DNA of 64,000 bases from Nocardia brasiliensis IFM 10847 (GTDB lineage: Bacteria > Actinomycetota > Actinomycetes > Mycobacteriales > Mycobacteriaceae): positions 1-64,000 of the forward strand of contig NZ_BAUA01000049.1 in assembly GCF_000710915.1 (NCBI RefSeq), read 5' to 3'. Position numbers and translations under genes: made by a program. Shown one piece after another: positions 35,340 to 43,756 of this stretch. Below the pieces are notes generated by a model. The model was not told where the DNA came from. It searched no databases and saw only the letters and a list, made by a program, of their open reading frames with translations. Every line of letters begins with the position of its first letter. Positions within the stretch are counted from its first letter, which is position 1.

Positions 35340-36016
35340 CACACACCCACCCGGGAGCCGACGTCCGTGCCGGACTGTACGGCGGCGACCAGATCCGCGG
35401 TGGTCTGCACCATGGCGCAGCGGGCCGCCGCGTAATCGAGCGTCATCCGATGGTCCTCGCGCGTGAAGTCGGCGACGGCATCGGCGGCGAGGAAGGTCTC
35501 GATATCGTTCGAGTAGGACTCGCACGCGGTGACCAACACCCCCACGTGCGCATATACCCCGCTGATGATCAGCTGGTCACGGCCCATCGCCCGGAACCGG
35601 TCGAGCAGCCCCGACCCGTGGAACGCGCTGTAGCGCCACTTCGTGGACACCAGATCGGCTGGGCCCGGGGTCAATTCGGCCACGACCGCGCGATCGGTCT
35701 CGTCCGTGGTCATGCCCGGACCCCAGACATCACGCAACAACCCGCGCTCGGCCGGAGTCATCCCGCCGGGCTGCGCGGTGTAGACGACGGCCACACCGGC
35801 CCGCACGCAGGCCTCGCGCAGCAGCGTGAGGTTGGCGACCAACTCGGTGTAGGGCGAGCCGCCGGCGCGCAGCGGGCGCAGAAAGTAGTTCTGCATATCG
35901 TGGATCAACAGCACCGATCGACGGGGTTCGATTTTCCAGTCGACAATATTCTCCGGCATCTCGTCCGGCACCGGCATTTCATACGAAATGACGTCGGGTA
36001 TTCCACCGAACATCAT
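35339..36016 (-). CDS. Isochorismatase (PhzD-like)
   Basis: A 225-aa cysteine-hydrolase-fold isochorismatase. It resembles PhzD closely: GIPDVISYEMPVP, WKIEPRRSVLLIHDMQNYFLRPL (catalytic Asp), YTAQPGGMTPAERGLLRDVWGPGM, LVSTKWRYSAFHGS (catalytic Lys), SGVYAHVGVLVTACESYSNDIETFLAADAVADF. As in PhzD, the usual Cys of the fold is replaced in GVYAHVG. It hydrolyses 2-amino-2-desoxyisochorismate to 2,3-dihydro-3-hydroxyanthranilate, releasing pyruvate. There is no aryl carrier domain, unlike EntB. Confidence 0.94.
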   Translation of the reverse strand: MMFGGIPDVISYEMPVPDEMPENIVDWKIEPRRSVLLIHDMQNYFLRPLRAGGSPYTELVANLTLLREACVRAGVAVVYTAQPGGMTPAERGLLRDVWGPGMTTDETDRAVVAELTPGPADLVSTKWRYSAFHGSGLLDRFRAMGRDQLIISGVYAHVGVLVTACESYSNDIETFLAADAVADFTREDHRMTLDYAAARCAMVQTTADLVAAVQSGTDVGSRVGV

Positions 36017-36047
36017 GACTCCTCTGATCGATCGAAGTTCTGCGCAC

Positions 36048-36836
36048 TCAGCTGCCGAGTGTCGCGCCGCCGTCCACGGTGAGTTCCTGCATCGTGATGT
36101 GCCGGGCTCGGTCGGACAGCAAGAATTCCACGGCGTCGACGATGTCGTCGGGATCGGCTATACGGCCGAGCGGAATACCGAGACGGAATTTCTCCGGCAC
36201 ACCGGCGATGGTGGCCTCGGTGCGATCCTCGCCCTCCCACGTCGCCTGCAGCATTTCGGTCCTGGTGGACCCGGGCGAAACGACGTTGCACCGTATTCCG
36301 TATTTTGCGACCTCCAACGCGGCGCATTTGGCGAGCATGGTCGCGGCCGCCTTCGAAGCCGAATAGGCGGACATGGACGCGCGCGGCGTCCGCGCGGCAT
36401 TGGAGGACACCGTGACCACCGCGCCGCGGCGCCGGGAGATCATGCGGGTGAGCACCGCCTTGGTCACTCGGAAGACACCGGTGGTGTTGACCGAGAAGGT
36501 TTCTTCCCAGTCGTCCTCGGACAGTTCGACGATCTCGCCGAACCGCATGATGCCCGCCGCGTTCACCAGATAGTCCAGCGGGCCGATATCCCGCTCGACG
36601 TCGCCGACGATGCGTTCGACATCGACCGGGTCGGTCACGTCACCCTGGACGATCGTCACCTGACCGGGCATGGAACGCAGCTCCTTCGATGCGTCCGCGG
36701 CCCGGTCCACCGCGACGACGACCATGCCCTGAGCGGCGAGCCGGTACACGATGCGATGACCGATGCCACCCGCGGCGCCGGTCACCAATGCGATCCGCTG
36801 TGCCCCGGAATCCGAGGCCTGCTGCGGTCCGATCAT
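36048..36836 (-). CDS. 2,3-dihydro-3-hydroxyanthranilate dehydrogenase (DhbA/EntA-like SDR)
   Basis: A 262-aa classical SDR with LVTGAAGGIGHRIV, VNAAGIMRFG and SAYSASKAA (catalytic YxxxK), and a C-terminal TVDGGATLG, as in DhbA and EntA. Placed directly upstream of the PhzD- and PhzE-like genes, it should oxidise 2,3-dihydro-3-hydroxyanthranilate to 3-hydroxyanthranilic acid, diverting the pathway from phenazines. The start is taken at the ATG with GGTGA upstream; this gives the typical family length, whereas the frame opens 36 bp earlier. Confidence 0.88.
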   Translation of the reverse strand: MIGPQQASDSGAQRIALVTGAAGGIGHRIVYRLAAQGMVVVAVDRAADASKELRSMPGQVTIVQGDVTDPVDVERIVGDVERDIGPLDYLVNAAGIMRFGEIVELSEDDWEETFSVNTTGVFRVTKAVLTRMISRRRGAVVTVSSNAARTPRASMSAYSASKAAATMLAKCAALEVAKYGIRCNVVSPGSTRTEMLQATWEGEDRTEATIAGVPEKFRLGIPLGRIADPDDIVDAVEFLLSDRARHITMQELTVDGGATLGS

Positions 36837-37011
36837 TATATTCACCACACTTACGTCATGAATCCTGAACAAAGACCCTGCGGACTCGCCGCATATCTTC
36901 GAAGGTCAATTCAAAGTCTGCTGCGCATGACTGCAGGCAGGCCGATTGATAAACCCGGCGCGCAGCCGAGTCGATGGTAAATTTATCCCTCGCGGGCCGG
37001 GCCCCGATATA

Positions 37012-37053
37012 GCAGGGTGTTGCCAACAGGGCGCACTGGCAGGGTGTTGTCAA
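37012..37053 (+). promoter_or_regulatory. Direct repeats in the divergent promoter region
   Basis: Two copies of GCAGGGTGTTGYCAA (37012-37026 and 37039-37053), 27 bp apart start to start and differing at one base. They end 32 bp upstream of the predicted -35 box. Tandem repeats in this position are typical of SARP or response-regulator binding, and two SARP genes lie in the cluster. Confidence 0.5.
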
Positions 37054-37084
37054 TATGCGCCGCGAACTTGTCAGCGCCGGATCG

Positions 37085-37114
37085 TTGCCGGTGCCGGAAA
37101 GCGAACCATATACT
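37085..37114 (+). promoter_or_regulatory. Predicted sigma-70-type promoter of the ligase/prenyltransferase operon
   Basis: TTGCCG (37085-37090), an 18-bp spacer, then TATACT (37109-37114). The start site would fall near 37121, about 195 bp before the chosen ATG at 37316 or 54 bp before an alternative ATG at 37175. Confidence 0.5.
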
Positions 37115-37315
37115 CTCCCCTGTAGTGCAGTCGGGAGTACCCAGCGCAGTGTATTGATCCCGCTGATTCATGCGATGCAAACCCCTCTGGAAACAAACGG
37201 GCCCACGGTTTCACACCGTCCCGATCCCGTCCGGGTGCAAACCTCAGCCCTGCTCGATCCGGAGCTGCCGGTTTATTCCGGGAACGCCGGCCGACACGAA
37301 ACATTGAGTGACGCT

Positions 37316-38851
37316 ATGACTCGAAACCACAATCTCATCTACGATCAGTTGATCGAGATCGCGCCGGATGCGCGGCCCTGGATCAGCGACCATTCCTCGG
37401 TTGCCGTGCCGGTGGTCGACAATCAGGTGGCATTGACCGATGTCGCCGACGCGGCCAGCCGTGCGGCGACACTGTTCGAGAGCACCGGCATCAAGCCCGG
37501 CGACTACTGCGCGGTGTGGCTGGACGCGCCACTGGACATCATGATCGTCATCGCGGCGTTGACCGCGGTGGGCGGTGTACCGGTCCTGCTCAGCCCGGCG
37601 CTCGACGTCGAGACCCTCGGCCGCATGCTGGCGCCCGTGACGATCGAACGCATCGTCACCACCGGCGACCGCCGGGCCAAGGTCGAACAGCTCGAGGCGC
37701 TCCGGCAGATCGATGACTGGGCCGAGCTCGCCGCCCGGCTGCCCGACACCGCGCCGCGCCGCACCACCGCCGTGTCGATGCCGGGCACCGCCCCCTACAT
37801 CGTCACGCACACCTCGGGCACCACCGGCGTGCCGAAGCTGGTGCAGTACACCCGGCGCGGCACCGACCACCAGGGCTACGCCCAGGAGGTGCCCGCGATC
37901 ATCGGCAGGCTGCGCGGCTACGCCGCCGTCGCGGTGTCTCCCGTGCACTACCGCACCGTGACCGGTCTGCTCTGCGCACTGCGCCGCAACGTGCCGCTGG
38001 TCATCCTGTCCGATCACGCGGGCGAGGCGGTGGCCCCGTTCATCCGGCGCTACCAGCCGATCTACCTGGAGGCGCATCCGAACACCCTCATGCAGTGGGA
38101 GTACCTGGCCGACAACGGAACCCTGGCCTCGGTGCGGCACTACGTGAGCACCTTCGATGTCATCCATCCCGGCACCGTGCGGCGGCTGCTCGCGGGCTCC
38201 AAGTACCGGCTCGCGACCTTCTTCGAGGCGTACGGCCAGTCCGAACTCGGCGGCATCGCGGCCAAGGTGCACCTCAAGGGCTTCACCGGCCGCAAGCACC
38301 GCGCCAAGGTGAGCCGGCTGCCGGAAGGACATTCGGCCGGCTGGACCGCGCCGGGTTACTCGAAGGCCCGGATCGTCGGCCCCGACGGCAAGCGGGTGCC
38401 CAACGGCACCGCGGGCCGGATCCAGGTCACCTCCGCGGGCCAGTTCCAGACCTACATCAACCGGCGCGAGGCGGCCGAGGCCAACACCAGTGCCGACGGC
38501 TGGTGGGACACCGGCGATTTCGGCAAACGGACCCGCTTCGGCAAGCTGATCCTGATCGATCGGCAGGTCGAACGGATGAAGCGGCTCCCCAGTGCCATCG
38601 CGATGGAGGACGTGCTGCTCGCCCGCATGCCGTGGCTACTGGAAGCCATTGTGCTGGAACAGGATAACGGCGTCGTGCCGGTAATCGCGCTGCGCGACCG
38701 GCCCTTCGACGCGGCCGCGTGGCGCGCGGCGGTCGCGGATCTGCCGCTGATGGCCGACCCGGTCGTCGTCGACTTCCACGACTTCCCGCGTACCGCCACC
38801 GGCAAGATCCAGCGCACCGCGCTGTCGCAGCTGATCGCGCAGCACAGCTGA
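37316..38851 (+). CDS. AMP-forming acyl/aryl-CoA ligase-like enzyme 1
   Basis: A 511-aa ANL-superfamily enzyme. The adenylation motifs are complete: IVTHTSGTTGVPK (A3), EAYGQSELGGI (A5), WWDTGDFG (A7), LILIDRQVERMKR (A8 hinge) and FPRTATGKIQRTAL (A10 Lys). It would adenylate a carboxylate, here perhaps 3-hydroxyanthranilate, or act as a diazotase: the diazo-forming enzyme CreM of cremeomycin is also an ANL-type protein. No carrier-protein gene is nearby, so a free CoA or amide acceptor is likely. The start is uncertain: an in-frame ATG at 37175 would add 47 residues, and neither has a clear ribosome site. First gene of the operon with UbiA and ligase 2. Confidence 0.85.
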   Translation: MTRNHNLIYDQLIEIAPDARPWISDHSSVAVPVVDNQVALTDVADAASRAATLFESTGIKPGDYCAVWLDAPLDIMIVIAALTAVGGVPVLLSPALDVETLGRMLAPVTIERIVTTGDRRAKVEQLEALRQIDDWAELAARLPDTAPRRTTAVSMPGTAPYIVTHTSGTTGVPKLVQYTRRGTDHQGYAQEVPAIIGRLRGYAAVAVSPVHYRTVTGLLCALRRNVPLVILSDHAGEAVAPFIRRYQPIYLEAHPNTLMQWEYLADNGTLASVRHYVSTFDVIHPGTVRRLLAGSKYRLATFFEAYGQSELGGIAAKVHLKGFTGRKHRAKVSRLPEGHSAGWTAPGYSKARIVGPDGKRVPNGTAGRIQVTSAGQFQTYINRREAAEANTSADGWWDTGDFGKRTRFGKLILIDRQVERMKRLPSAIAMEDVLLARMPWLLEAIVLEQDNGVVPVIALRDRPFDAAAWRAAVADLPLMADPVVVDFHDFPRTATGKIQRTALSQLIAQHS

Positions 38852-38880
38852 CAATCGGCCCTCACTGCACAGGACTCGAC

Positions 38881-39828
38881 ATGACCACTGAGACTATTCA
38901 GTCCACCGGAATCTCGTTCGGCGAGAAGGCCGGTGCCTATTTTCGCCTGGGGAAGCTCCGGGTCTACCACCACTTCTACGCCTGGCTGCTCGCCGTGCTG
39001 CTGCTCGCCCACGAGTCGATCAGCAAGCCCGGCATGGCCGCCGCCCTCGGCCTGATCCTGGTCGGCATGATCGCGATGAAGGTCGCCACCTGCGCCGCCG
39101 ACGACGTCGTCGGCTTCCGGGACGGCAGCGACGCGAAGAACTACGCCACCGGCGGGCACCTGCCCAAGTCCAACAAGCCGCTGCTGTCGGGCATGCTGTC
39201 CGAACGCGAAGCGATCACCTTCGGCATCGTCACCGGGCTGATCGCGTTCGGCACCGGTCTGGCGCTGCTCATTCCGCTCGACGGGGATGTGCCGATCCCG
39301 TTCCTGATCGGGTACTTCGTGGTGATCGCGGTCGCCGTGCAGTACTCGTGGCTGTTCAAGTTCAGCTACCGCCCCACCGGCTTGGAGTTCGTGATCTTCC
39401 TGGTCAACACCGCGGAGGTGCTCGGCCCGTACTGGATCATCGCCCGGCACTGGTCCACCGACGCCGTGCTGATCGGCCTGCTCATCGGCGTGTGCATGCT
39501 GCTGGTGGTCTCGTACGCGAATTTCGGTGACCGCGAAGGGGATGCGGCCTCGGGGCGGCGCACCCTCGCGGCCGTCATCTCGCCGACGATCTACCGCGGC
39601 CTGATCGCCGTGCTGTCCGTGCTCAGCCTCGCCCTGCTGGTGGCGCCGTTCGTCATCGGCTCGCTGAACCCGTGGCTGGTCGTGTGCGTGCTGCCCGCGA
39701 TCGTGTTGCGCGCCATGCAGATCCGGGCCGGCCTGATCCAGGATCAGGTACAGCGCGCCGTCATCCTCGGCTTCCGCAGCACCGACGCGGTCGGTCTGGG
39801 CCTCGCCGCGGCCCTGGTGCTGTCATGA
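38881..39828 (+). CDS. UbiA-family prenyltransferase 1
   Basis: A 315-aa membrane protein with eight or nine transmembrane helices. It has two Asp-rich motifs: CAADDVVGFRDG (first) and YANFGDREGDAASG (second), which bind the Mg-diphosphate of the prenyl donor. UbiA enzymes prenylate aromatic rings or transfer isoprenyl chains in the membrane. It lies 29 bp after ligase 1 and overlaps ligase 2 by 4 bp. A role in prenylating 3-hydroxyanthranilate or a derivative is the natural inference. The first motif departs from the strict NxxxDxxxD consensus (Ala replaces the Asn position). Confidence 0.88.
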   Translation: MTTETIQSTGISFGEKAGAYFRLGKLRVYHHFYAWLLAVLLLAHESISKPGMAAALGLILVGMIAMKVATCAADDVVGFRDGSDAKNYATGGHLPKSNKPLLSGMLSEREAITFGIVTGLIAFGTGLALLIPLDGDVPIPFLIGYFVVIAVAVQYSWLFKFSYRPTGLEFVIFLVNTAEVLGPYWIIARHWSTDAVLIGLLIGVCMLLVVSYANFGDREGDAASGRRTLAAVISPTIYRGLIAVLSVLSLALLVAPFVIGSLNPWLVVCVLPAIVLRAMQIRAGLIQDQVQRAVILGFRSTDAVGLGLAAALVLS

Positions 39829-41441
39829 TGCTGCAGCGCACCGCGCAGGTGCTCCGATCGCTGGCCGTGCTCGGCAAGCGTGGTTTCATCCACCCCCGCC
39901 ATCTGTCGGCGGACGTGCGCTCGGCCAAGATCGCCGCGCACTGCGGACCGTTCCCCGCCATGATCAGCTACATGGCGCGCTACGAGCCCGATCGCACCGC
40001 CGTGGTCGACGCCCGCGGCAGCATCAGCTTCGGTGAGCTGGAACGGCAGTCGAACGCGCTGGCTCGCGGCCTGGCCGCCGCTGGCATCGGCCCCGGCGAC
40101 GTGGCCGGCGTACTGGCCCGCGACCATCGCGGCATGGTCGCGACCATGATCGCGACCGGCAAACTGGGCGTCCGGCTGGTCATCATGAACACCGGTTTCG
40201 CGGGACCGCAATTGCGCGACGTGGCCGAGCGCGAAGGCGTTACCGTGCTGTTCCACGACGCCGAGTTCAGCGCCCCCACTACCGCGCTGTCCAGCTCGGT
40301 GCGGCTGTTCGAGACCTGGAACGACGGGCCGCGCGGCGCGGACGGTGCGGCGCTGATCGATGATCTGATCAGTGCCAACTCGACCACCCCGCCTCCGCTG
40401 CCCGCCGAGCCCGGCGGTCTGGTGCTGCTCACCAGCGGCACCACCGGTACCCCGAAAGGCGCGGTACGCAAGCGCATTTCGCCGCTGCAATCGGCACAGC
40501 TGCTCGACCGGGTGCCGCTCAGCCGGGGCGGCACCATGGTGATCGCCGCGCCGCTGTTCCACGCCACCGGCCTCGGGCAGTTCACCCTCGCCATGGCGCT
40601 GGGCAAGACCGTGGTGTTCGGCCGCGGCAAGTTCGACGCCGAGGCCACCCTCGCGAGCGTGGCGAAGCACCGCGCCGACACCCTGATCGTGGTACCGACC
40701 ATGCTCGGCCGCATCCTCGATCTCGGGCCCGATGTACTTGCCCGGTACGACGTTTCGTCGCTGCGCATCATCGCCAGCGGCGGGTCGGCGATCTCGCCGG
40801 GGCTCAGCGCCCGCACCGCCGCCGCCTTCGGCGACGTGCTCTACAACAACTACGGAGCCACCGAGGTCGCCGCGGTGTCGGTGGCCACGCCGGCCGAGCT
40901 GCGCCGGGCGCCGGGCACCGTCGGCAGGCCGCCGGTGGGCGTGCGCGTCGCGCTGTTCGACCGCAACGACCGGGAGATCACCGAACCCGAGACCCCGGGC
41001 ATCATTTTCGTCGCCAACGGCCTCAGCTTCGGCGGGTACACCGACGGCCGGGACAAGGACCGGCACGGCGGGATGATCTCGACCGGCGACATCGGGCACT
41101 TCGACCGCTCGGGCCTGCTGTTCCTCGACGGCCGCAGCGACGACATGATCGTGTCCGGCGGCGAGAACGTCTATCCCGGCGAGGTGGAGAACCTGCTCGC
41201 CGACCGCGACGATATCGCCGACGCCGCCGCCATCGGCGTGGACGATCCGGATTTCGGCCAGCGGCTGCGGGCGTTCGTCGTGCCGCGCGCCGGCGCCGAG
41301 CTCGATCCGGAGGAAATCCGCAATTACGTCAAATCCCAGCTGGCTCGGTACAAGGTTCCGCGCGATGTCGTCATCGTCGCCGAGATTCCGCGCAACGGCT
41401 CCGGAAAGATCGTCCGCGCGCAATTGGCCGGAATTCCGTAA
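39825..41441 (+). CDS. AMP-forming acyl/aryl-CoA ligase-like enzyme 2 (FadD-like)
   Basis: A 538-aa ANL enzyme close to FadD fatty-acyl-CoA ligases: VLLTSGTTGTPKGAVRK, APLFHATGLGQFTLAMALG, YNNYGATEVAAV, ISTGDIGHFDRSGLLFLDGRSDDMIVSGGENVYPGEVE and PRNGSGKIVRAQL. All catalytic motifs are intact. The ATG overlaps the UbiA stop (ATGA). It could activate a fatty or aryl acid for amide formation, or be the ATP-dependent diazotase partner of the CreD/CreE-like pair. Which of the two ligases serves which function cannot be told from sequence alone. Confidence 0.87.
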   Translation: MMLQRTAQVLRSLAVLGKRGFIHPRHLSADVRSAKIAAHCGPFPAMISYMARYEPDRTAVVDARGSISFGELERQSNALARGLAAAGIGPGDVAGVLARDHRGMVATMIATGKLGVRLVIMNTGFAGPQLRDVAEREGVTVLFHDAEFSAPTTALSSSVRLFETWNDGPRGADGAALIDDLISANSTTPPPLPAEPGGLVLLTSGTTGTPKGAVRKRISPLQSAQLLDRVPLSRGGTMVIAAPLFHATGLGQFTLAMALGKTVVFGRGKFDAEATLASVAKHRADTLIVVPTMLGRILDLGPDVLARYDVSSLRIIASGGSAISPGLSARTAAAFGDVLYNNYGATEVAAVSVATPAELRRAPGTVGRPPVGVRVALFDRNDREITEPETPGIIFVANGLSFGGYTDGRDKDRHGGMISTGDIGHFDRSGLLFLDGRSDDMIVSGGENVYPGEVENLLADRDDIADAAAIGVDDPDFGQRLRAFVVPRAGAELDPEEIRNYVKSQLARYKVPRDVVIVAEIPRNGSGKIVRAQLAGIP

Positions 41442-41491
41442 CTACCTCGGGCTATGTCATTCCTCTATCTCCGAAAGGTGGTACTGCGACC

Positions 41492-42538
41492 ATGTGCGCG
41501 GCAACCGGAATCTACTCCGTACAAGACACCAGAAACGACATGATGAAGCGTGCCGAACAGCTGGCACTCGAGTTCCTGGAAAAAGAGCACAAGCGCTGGT
41601 TTGCCTTGGACAGCGAGGCCGGTGCGACGATCGAGTCGATTGCCGAGCTGATGCGGGCCGGCGGTAAACGGATCAGGCCGGAGTTCTGCATCAGTGGGTA
41701 TCTCGCGGCGGGTGGTGATCCGGACGGTAGTTCGATCATCTCCGCGGCGGTAGCCACGGAGTTCCTGCACGCGAGTGCGCTCATCCACGACGACGTGTTC
41801 GACGAATCAGCGATCCGCCGCGGCGCCCCTTCGGTGCACGAGAAGTACGCGGCCCGACACCGGGCGCACGGCTGGCAGGGCGAATCGGGCCGGTTCGGCG
41901 AGAGCGTGGCGATCCTGGCCGGCGACCTGGCCCTCGTGTACGCCGATATCTTCATGGCCGAGGCGATGCCCGCGGTCACGGCGGCCTGGGGCGAACTGCG
42001 GGCCGAGCTGATGATCGGTCAGCATCTCGACGTGGTCGCGGCGGCTCGGTTCGCGGGCAATCCGCAGCTCTCGCGCACCATCGCCCAGCTGAAATCGGGT
42101 AACTACACGATCCACCGGCCGCTGCTGCTCGGCGCGATCCTGGCCGGCCGACCCGATCTGGCGCAGTCGTTCGAGGCCTACGGTCTCGCGGTCGGCGAGG
42201 CCTTCCAACTGCGCGACGACCTGCTCGACATGTTCGGTGACACCGACACGCTCGGCAAGCCCGCCCAGCTGGATCTCGAACGACACAAGATGACCCTGCT
42301 GCTCTCGCTCGCCATCGAGCGCGACGATCAGGTCAGGGCGTTGATCGACGCACCGGGAACGACCTCGGCGCAACTGCGCGAGCGGCTGCTCGAATCGAAC
42401 ATCTCCGCCGCGGTGGAGCAGCACATCGGCGCGCTCGTCGAGCGGGGCAGTGCCGCGCTCGCCGACGTGGGTCTGGAACCGGGCTGGCAGGAGGAGCTGA
42501 TCTCCATGGCTCATGGCGTCGCCTATCGGAACAAGTGA
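41492..42538 (+). CDS. Polyprenyl diphosphate synthase (trans-IPPS)
   Basis: A 348-aa all-trans isoprenyl diphosphate synthase that elongates DMAPP with IPP. Motifs: GGKRIRPEFC, first Asp-rich ALIHDDVFDESAIRRG, QLKSGNYTIHRPLLLG and second Asp-rich QLRDDLLDMFGD. The first motif has the short DDxxD form. The residues 4 and 5 before it are Ala and Ser, not the aromatic residue that limits chain length in many FPP/GGPP synthases. A C20 or longer product is therefore possible, but prediction from this is weak. Start ATG has AAAGGTGG about 11 nt upstream. Last plus-strand gene of the operon. Confidence 0.93.
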   Translation: MCAATGIYSVQDTRNDMMKRAEQLALEFLEKEHKRWFALDSEAGATIESIAELMRAGGKRIRPEFCISGYLAAGGDPDGSSIISAAVATEFLHASALIHDDVFDESAIRRGAPSVHEKYAARHRAHGWQGESGRFGESVAILAGDLALVYADIFMAEAMPAVTAAWGELRAELMIGQHLDVVAAARFAGNPQLSRTIAQLKSGNYTIHRPLLLGAILAGRPDLAQSFEAYGLAVGEAFQLRDDLLDMFGDTDTLGKPAQLDLERHKMTLLLSLAIERDDQVRALIDAPGTTSAQLRERLLESNISAAVEQHIGALVERGSAALADVGLEPGWQEELISMAHGVAYRNK

Positions 42539-42572
42539 GCTGCGGCGCCGGACGCCGACTTCGCGGCAGGGC

Positions 42573-43505
42573 CTAGTGCACACCGACGATGAGCAGGGTG
42601 GCCAGCACCGCGATGTGCACGGCGTACTGGGTGACCATGAAGGCGCGATACGGGAGGCGGCGGTCGGTGCGGGAAGTGGCGCGGCGGGTCGTCGCGGCGA
42701 GCACGCCGACCGCCACCGCACCGACGACCAGGGCGAGCGCCGACGGCACCAGCGTCGGCGCGAAAAGCAGGGCGGCTGCGCCGTATCCGGTGGCGATGAG
42801 CGCGGCGTTCACGGTCACCAGCAGACGGACCCGGCCGTCGCCCCACTTGATGACGGGGGTCTGGCGCCCGCCCGCCGCGTCACCCTCGGCATCGGACAGA
42901 TCCTTGACCAGCGCGCCGACGCCGGCCATCCACAGCGACATCGCGGTGCCGAGCAGCAGCACCGGCAGACCGCCCTGCTGACCGGCGGCCTGCCAGCCCG
43001 CCGCGTAGGTCAGCACGCCCATGCCGAGCACGAGCAGGGCAGCGGTGCTGCCGCGGCGTTTGCCGTAGAAAGGCGCACCGGAATAGGCGTAGCCGCACGC
43101 CAGATGGGCCAGGATCAACAGCGGCAGCCAGCCGCCCGCGTCGACCACGCCCCCGATGGCCAGCGCGAGGGCGCCCGCCGCGATCACCCCGCCCGCGGCC
43201 ACCGGCACCGGCAGCGATCCCCGGCTGATCGGCCGGGTCGAGCCGTTCGCCCGGTCCTCGGTGACGTCCATGACGCCGTTGAACACGTAAGCGGCCAGCG
43301 TCGCGAGCACCCAGGCCACCGCGGCCAGGACCACCTGGCCACCCAGCACCGACGTCCCGAGCACGGCCGCGGTCCCGAAACGCATCAGGAAGATGATCTG
43401 GACCGAGATCCGAGATTCCTGTAGAAATTCTTTCGAAAGCCGGACTAATACTGCCCCCGCCGTAGTATCGGCCGGGAATTGAATTGACGCAGCACCCATA
43501 TTCAT
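42573..43505 (-). CDS. UbiA-family prenyltransferase 2
   Basis: A 310-aa membrane protein with about eight helices and canonical Asp-rich motifs: YVFNGVMDVTEDRANGSTRP (NxxxDxxxD) and VKDLSDAEGDAAGG. It is convergent with the polyprenyl synthase gene. It is only distantly similar to prenyltransferase 1. Two different UbiA enzymes could act in sequence, or one could serve a quinone-like or lipid route. An ATG six bp inside the frame is an alternative start. Confidence 0.87.
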   Translation of the reverse strand: MNMGAASIQFPADTTAGAVLVRLSKEFLQESRISVQIIFLMRFGTAAVLGTSVLGGQVVLAAVAWVLATLAAYVFNGVMDVTEDRANGSTRPISRGSLPVPVAAGGVIAAGALALAIGGVVDAGGWLPLLILAHLACGYAYSGAPFYGKRRGSTAALLVLGMGVLTYAAGWQAAGQQGGLPVLLLGTAMSLWMAGVGALVKDLSDAEGDAAGGRQTPVIKWGDGRVRLLVTVNAALIATGYGAAALLFAPTLVPSALALVVGAVAVGVLAATTRRATSRTDRRLPYRAFMVTQYAVHIAVLATLLIVGVH

Positions 43506-43756
43506 ATCGCATTACGCTATGCCGGTGCCGACATATCGGATATTCCCCGAATGCGGTACTCCTCTCAGCGCTAAAAGGTGGATTCAGTGTATTGAAAGGA
43601 GCAATGCCGCGTCTGGGGAATACTACTTTCGCAGCATCGGGGCCATGGCACGCCCGGCAGATGTCGGCGATCGCGTAGGGTGGGCGCTCACGTGGGGACA
43701 GTCGGGTACATCGAACGGGACCCGACACGGTGCAAATTCCTGAAAGGAGCGTTGCC
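43506..43756. promoter_or_regulatory. Divergent promoter region with an inverted repeat
   Basis: The 250-bp gap between prenyltransferase 2 and the SDR-like gene. It has an inverted repeat GTCGGGT-12 nt-ACCCGAC (43701-43707, 43720-43726) just upstream of the plus-strand gene. An ATCGAAC word inside it also occurs in the 46424-46503 promoter region. Confidence 0.4.

Larger units (their letters stand above)
36837..37315. other. Divergent promoter region of the two biosynthetic operons
   Basis: About 480 bp between the minus-strand 3-hydroxyanthranilate operon and the plus-strand ligase/prenyltransferase operon. It is AT-richer than its surroundings (around 36900-36990). It holds the paired repeats at 37012-37053 and a sigma-70-like promoter at 37085-37114. 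The likeliest control point of the whole cluster. Confidence 0.6.

Noticed and set aside
33420..36836. Phenazine biosynthesis
   Set aside because: PhzE- and PhzD-like enzymes are present, but PhzF, PhzA/B and PhzG are not, and a DhbA/EntA-like dehydrogenase is. The route should stop at 3-hydroxyanthranilate.
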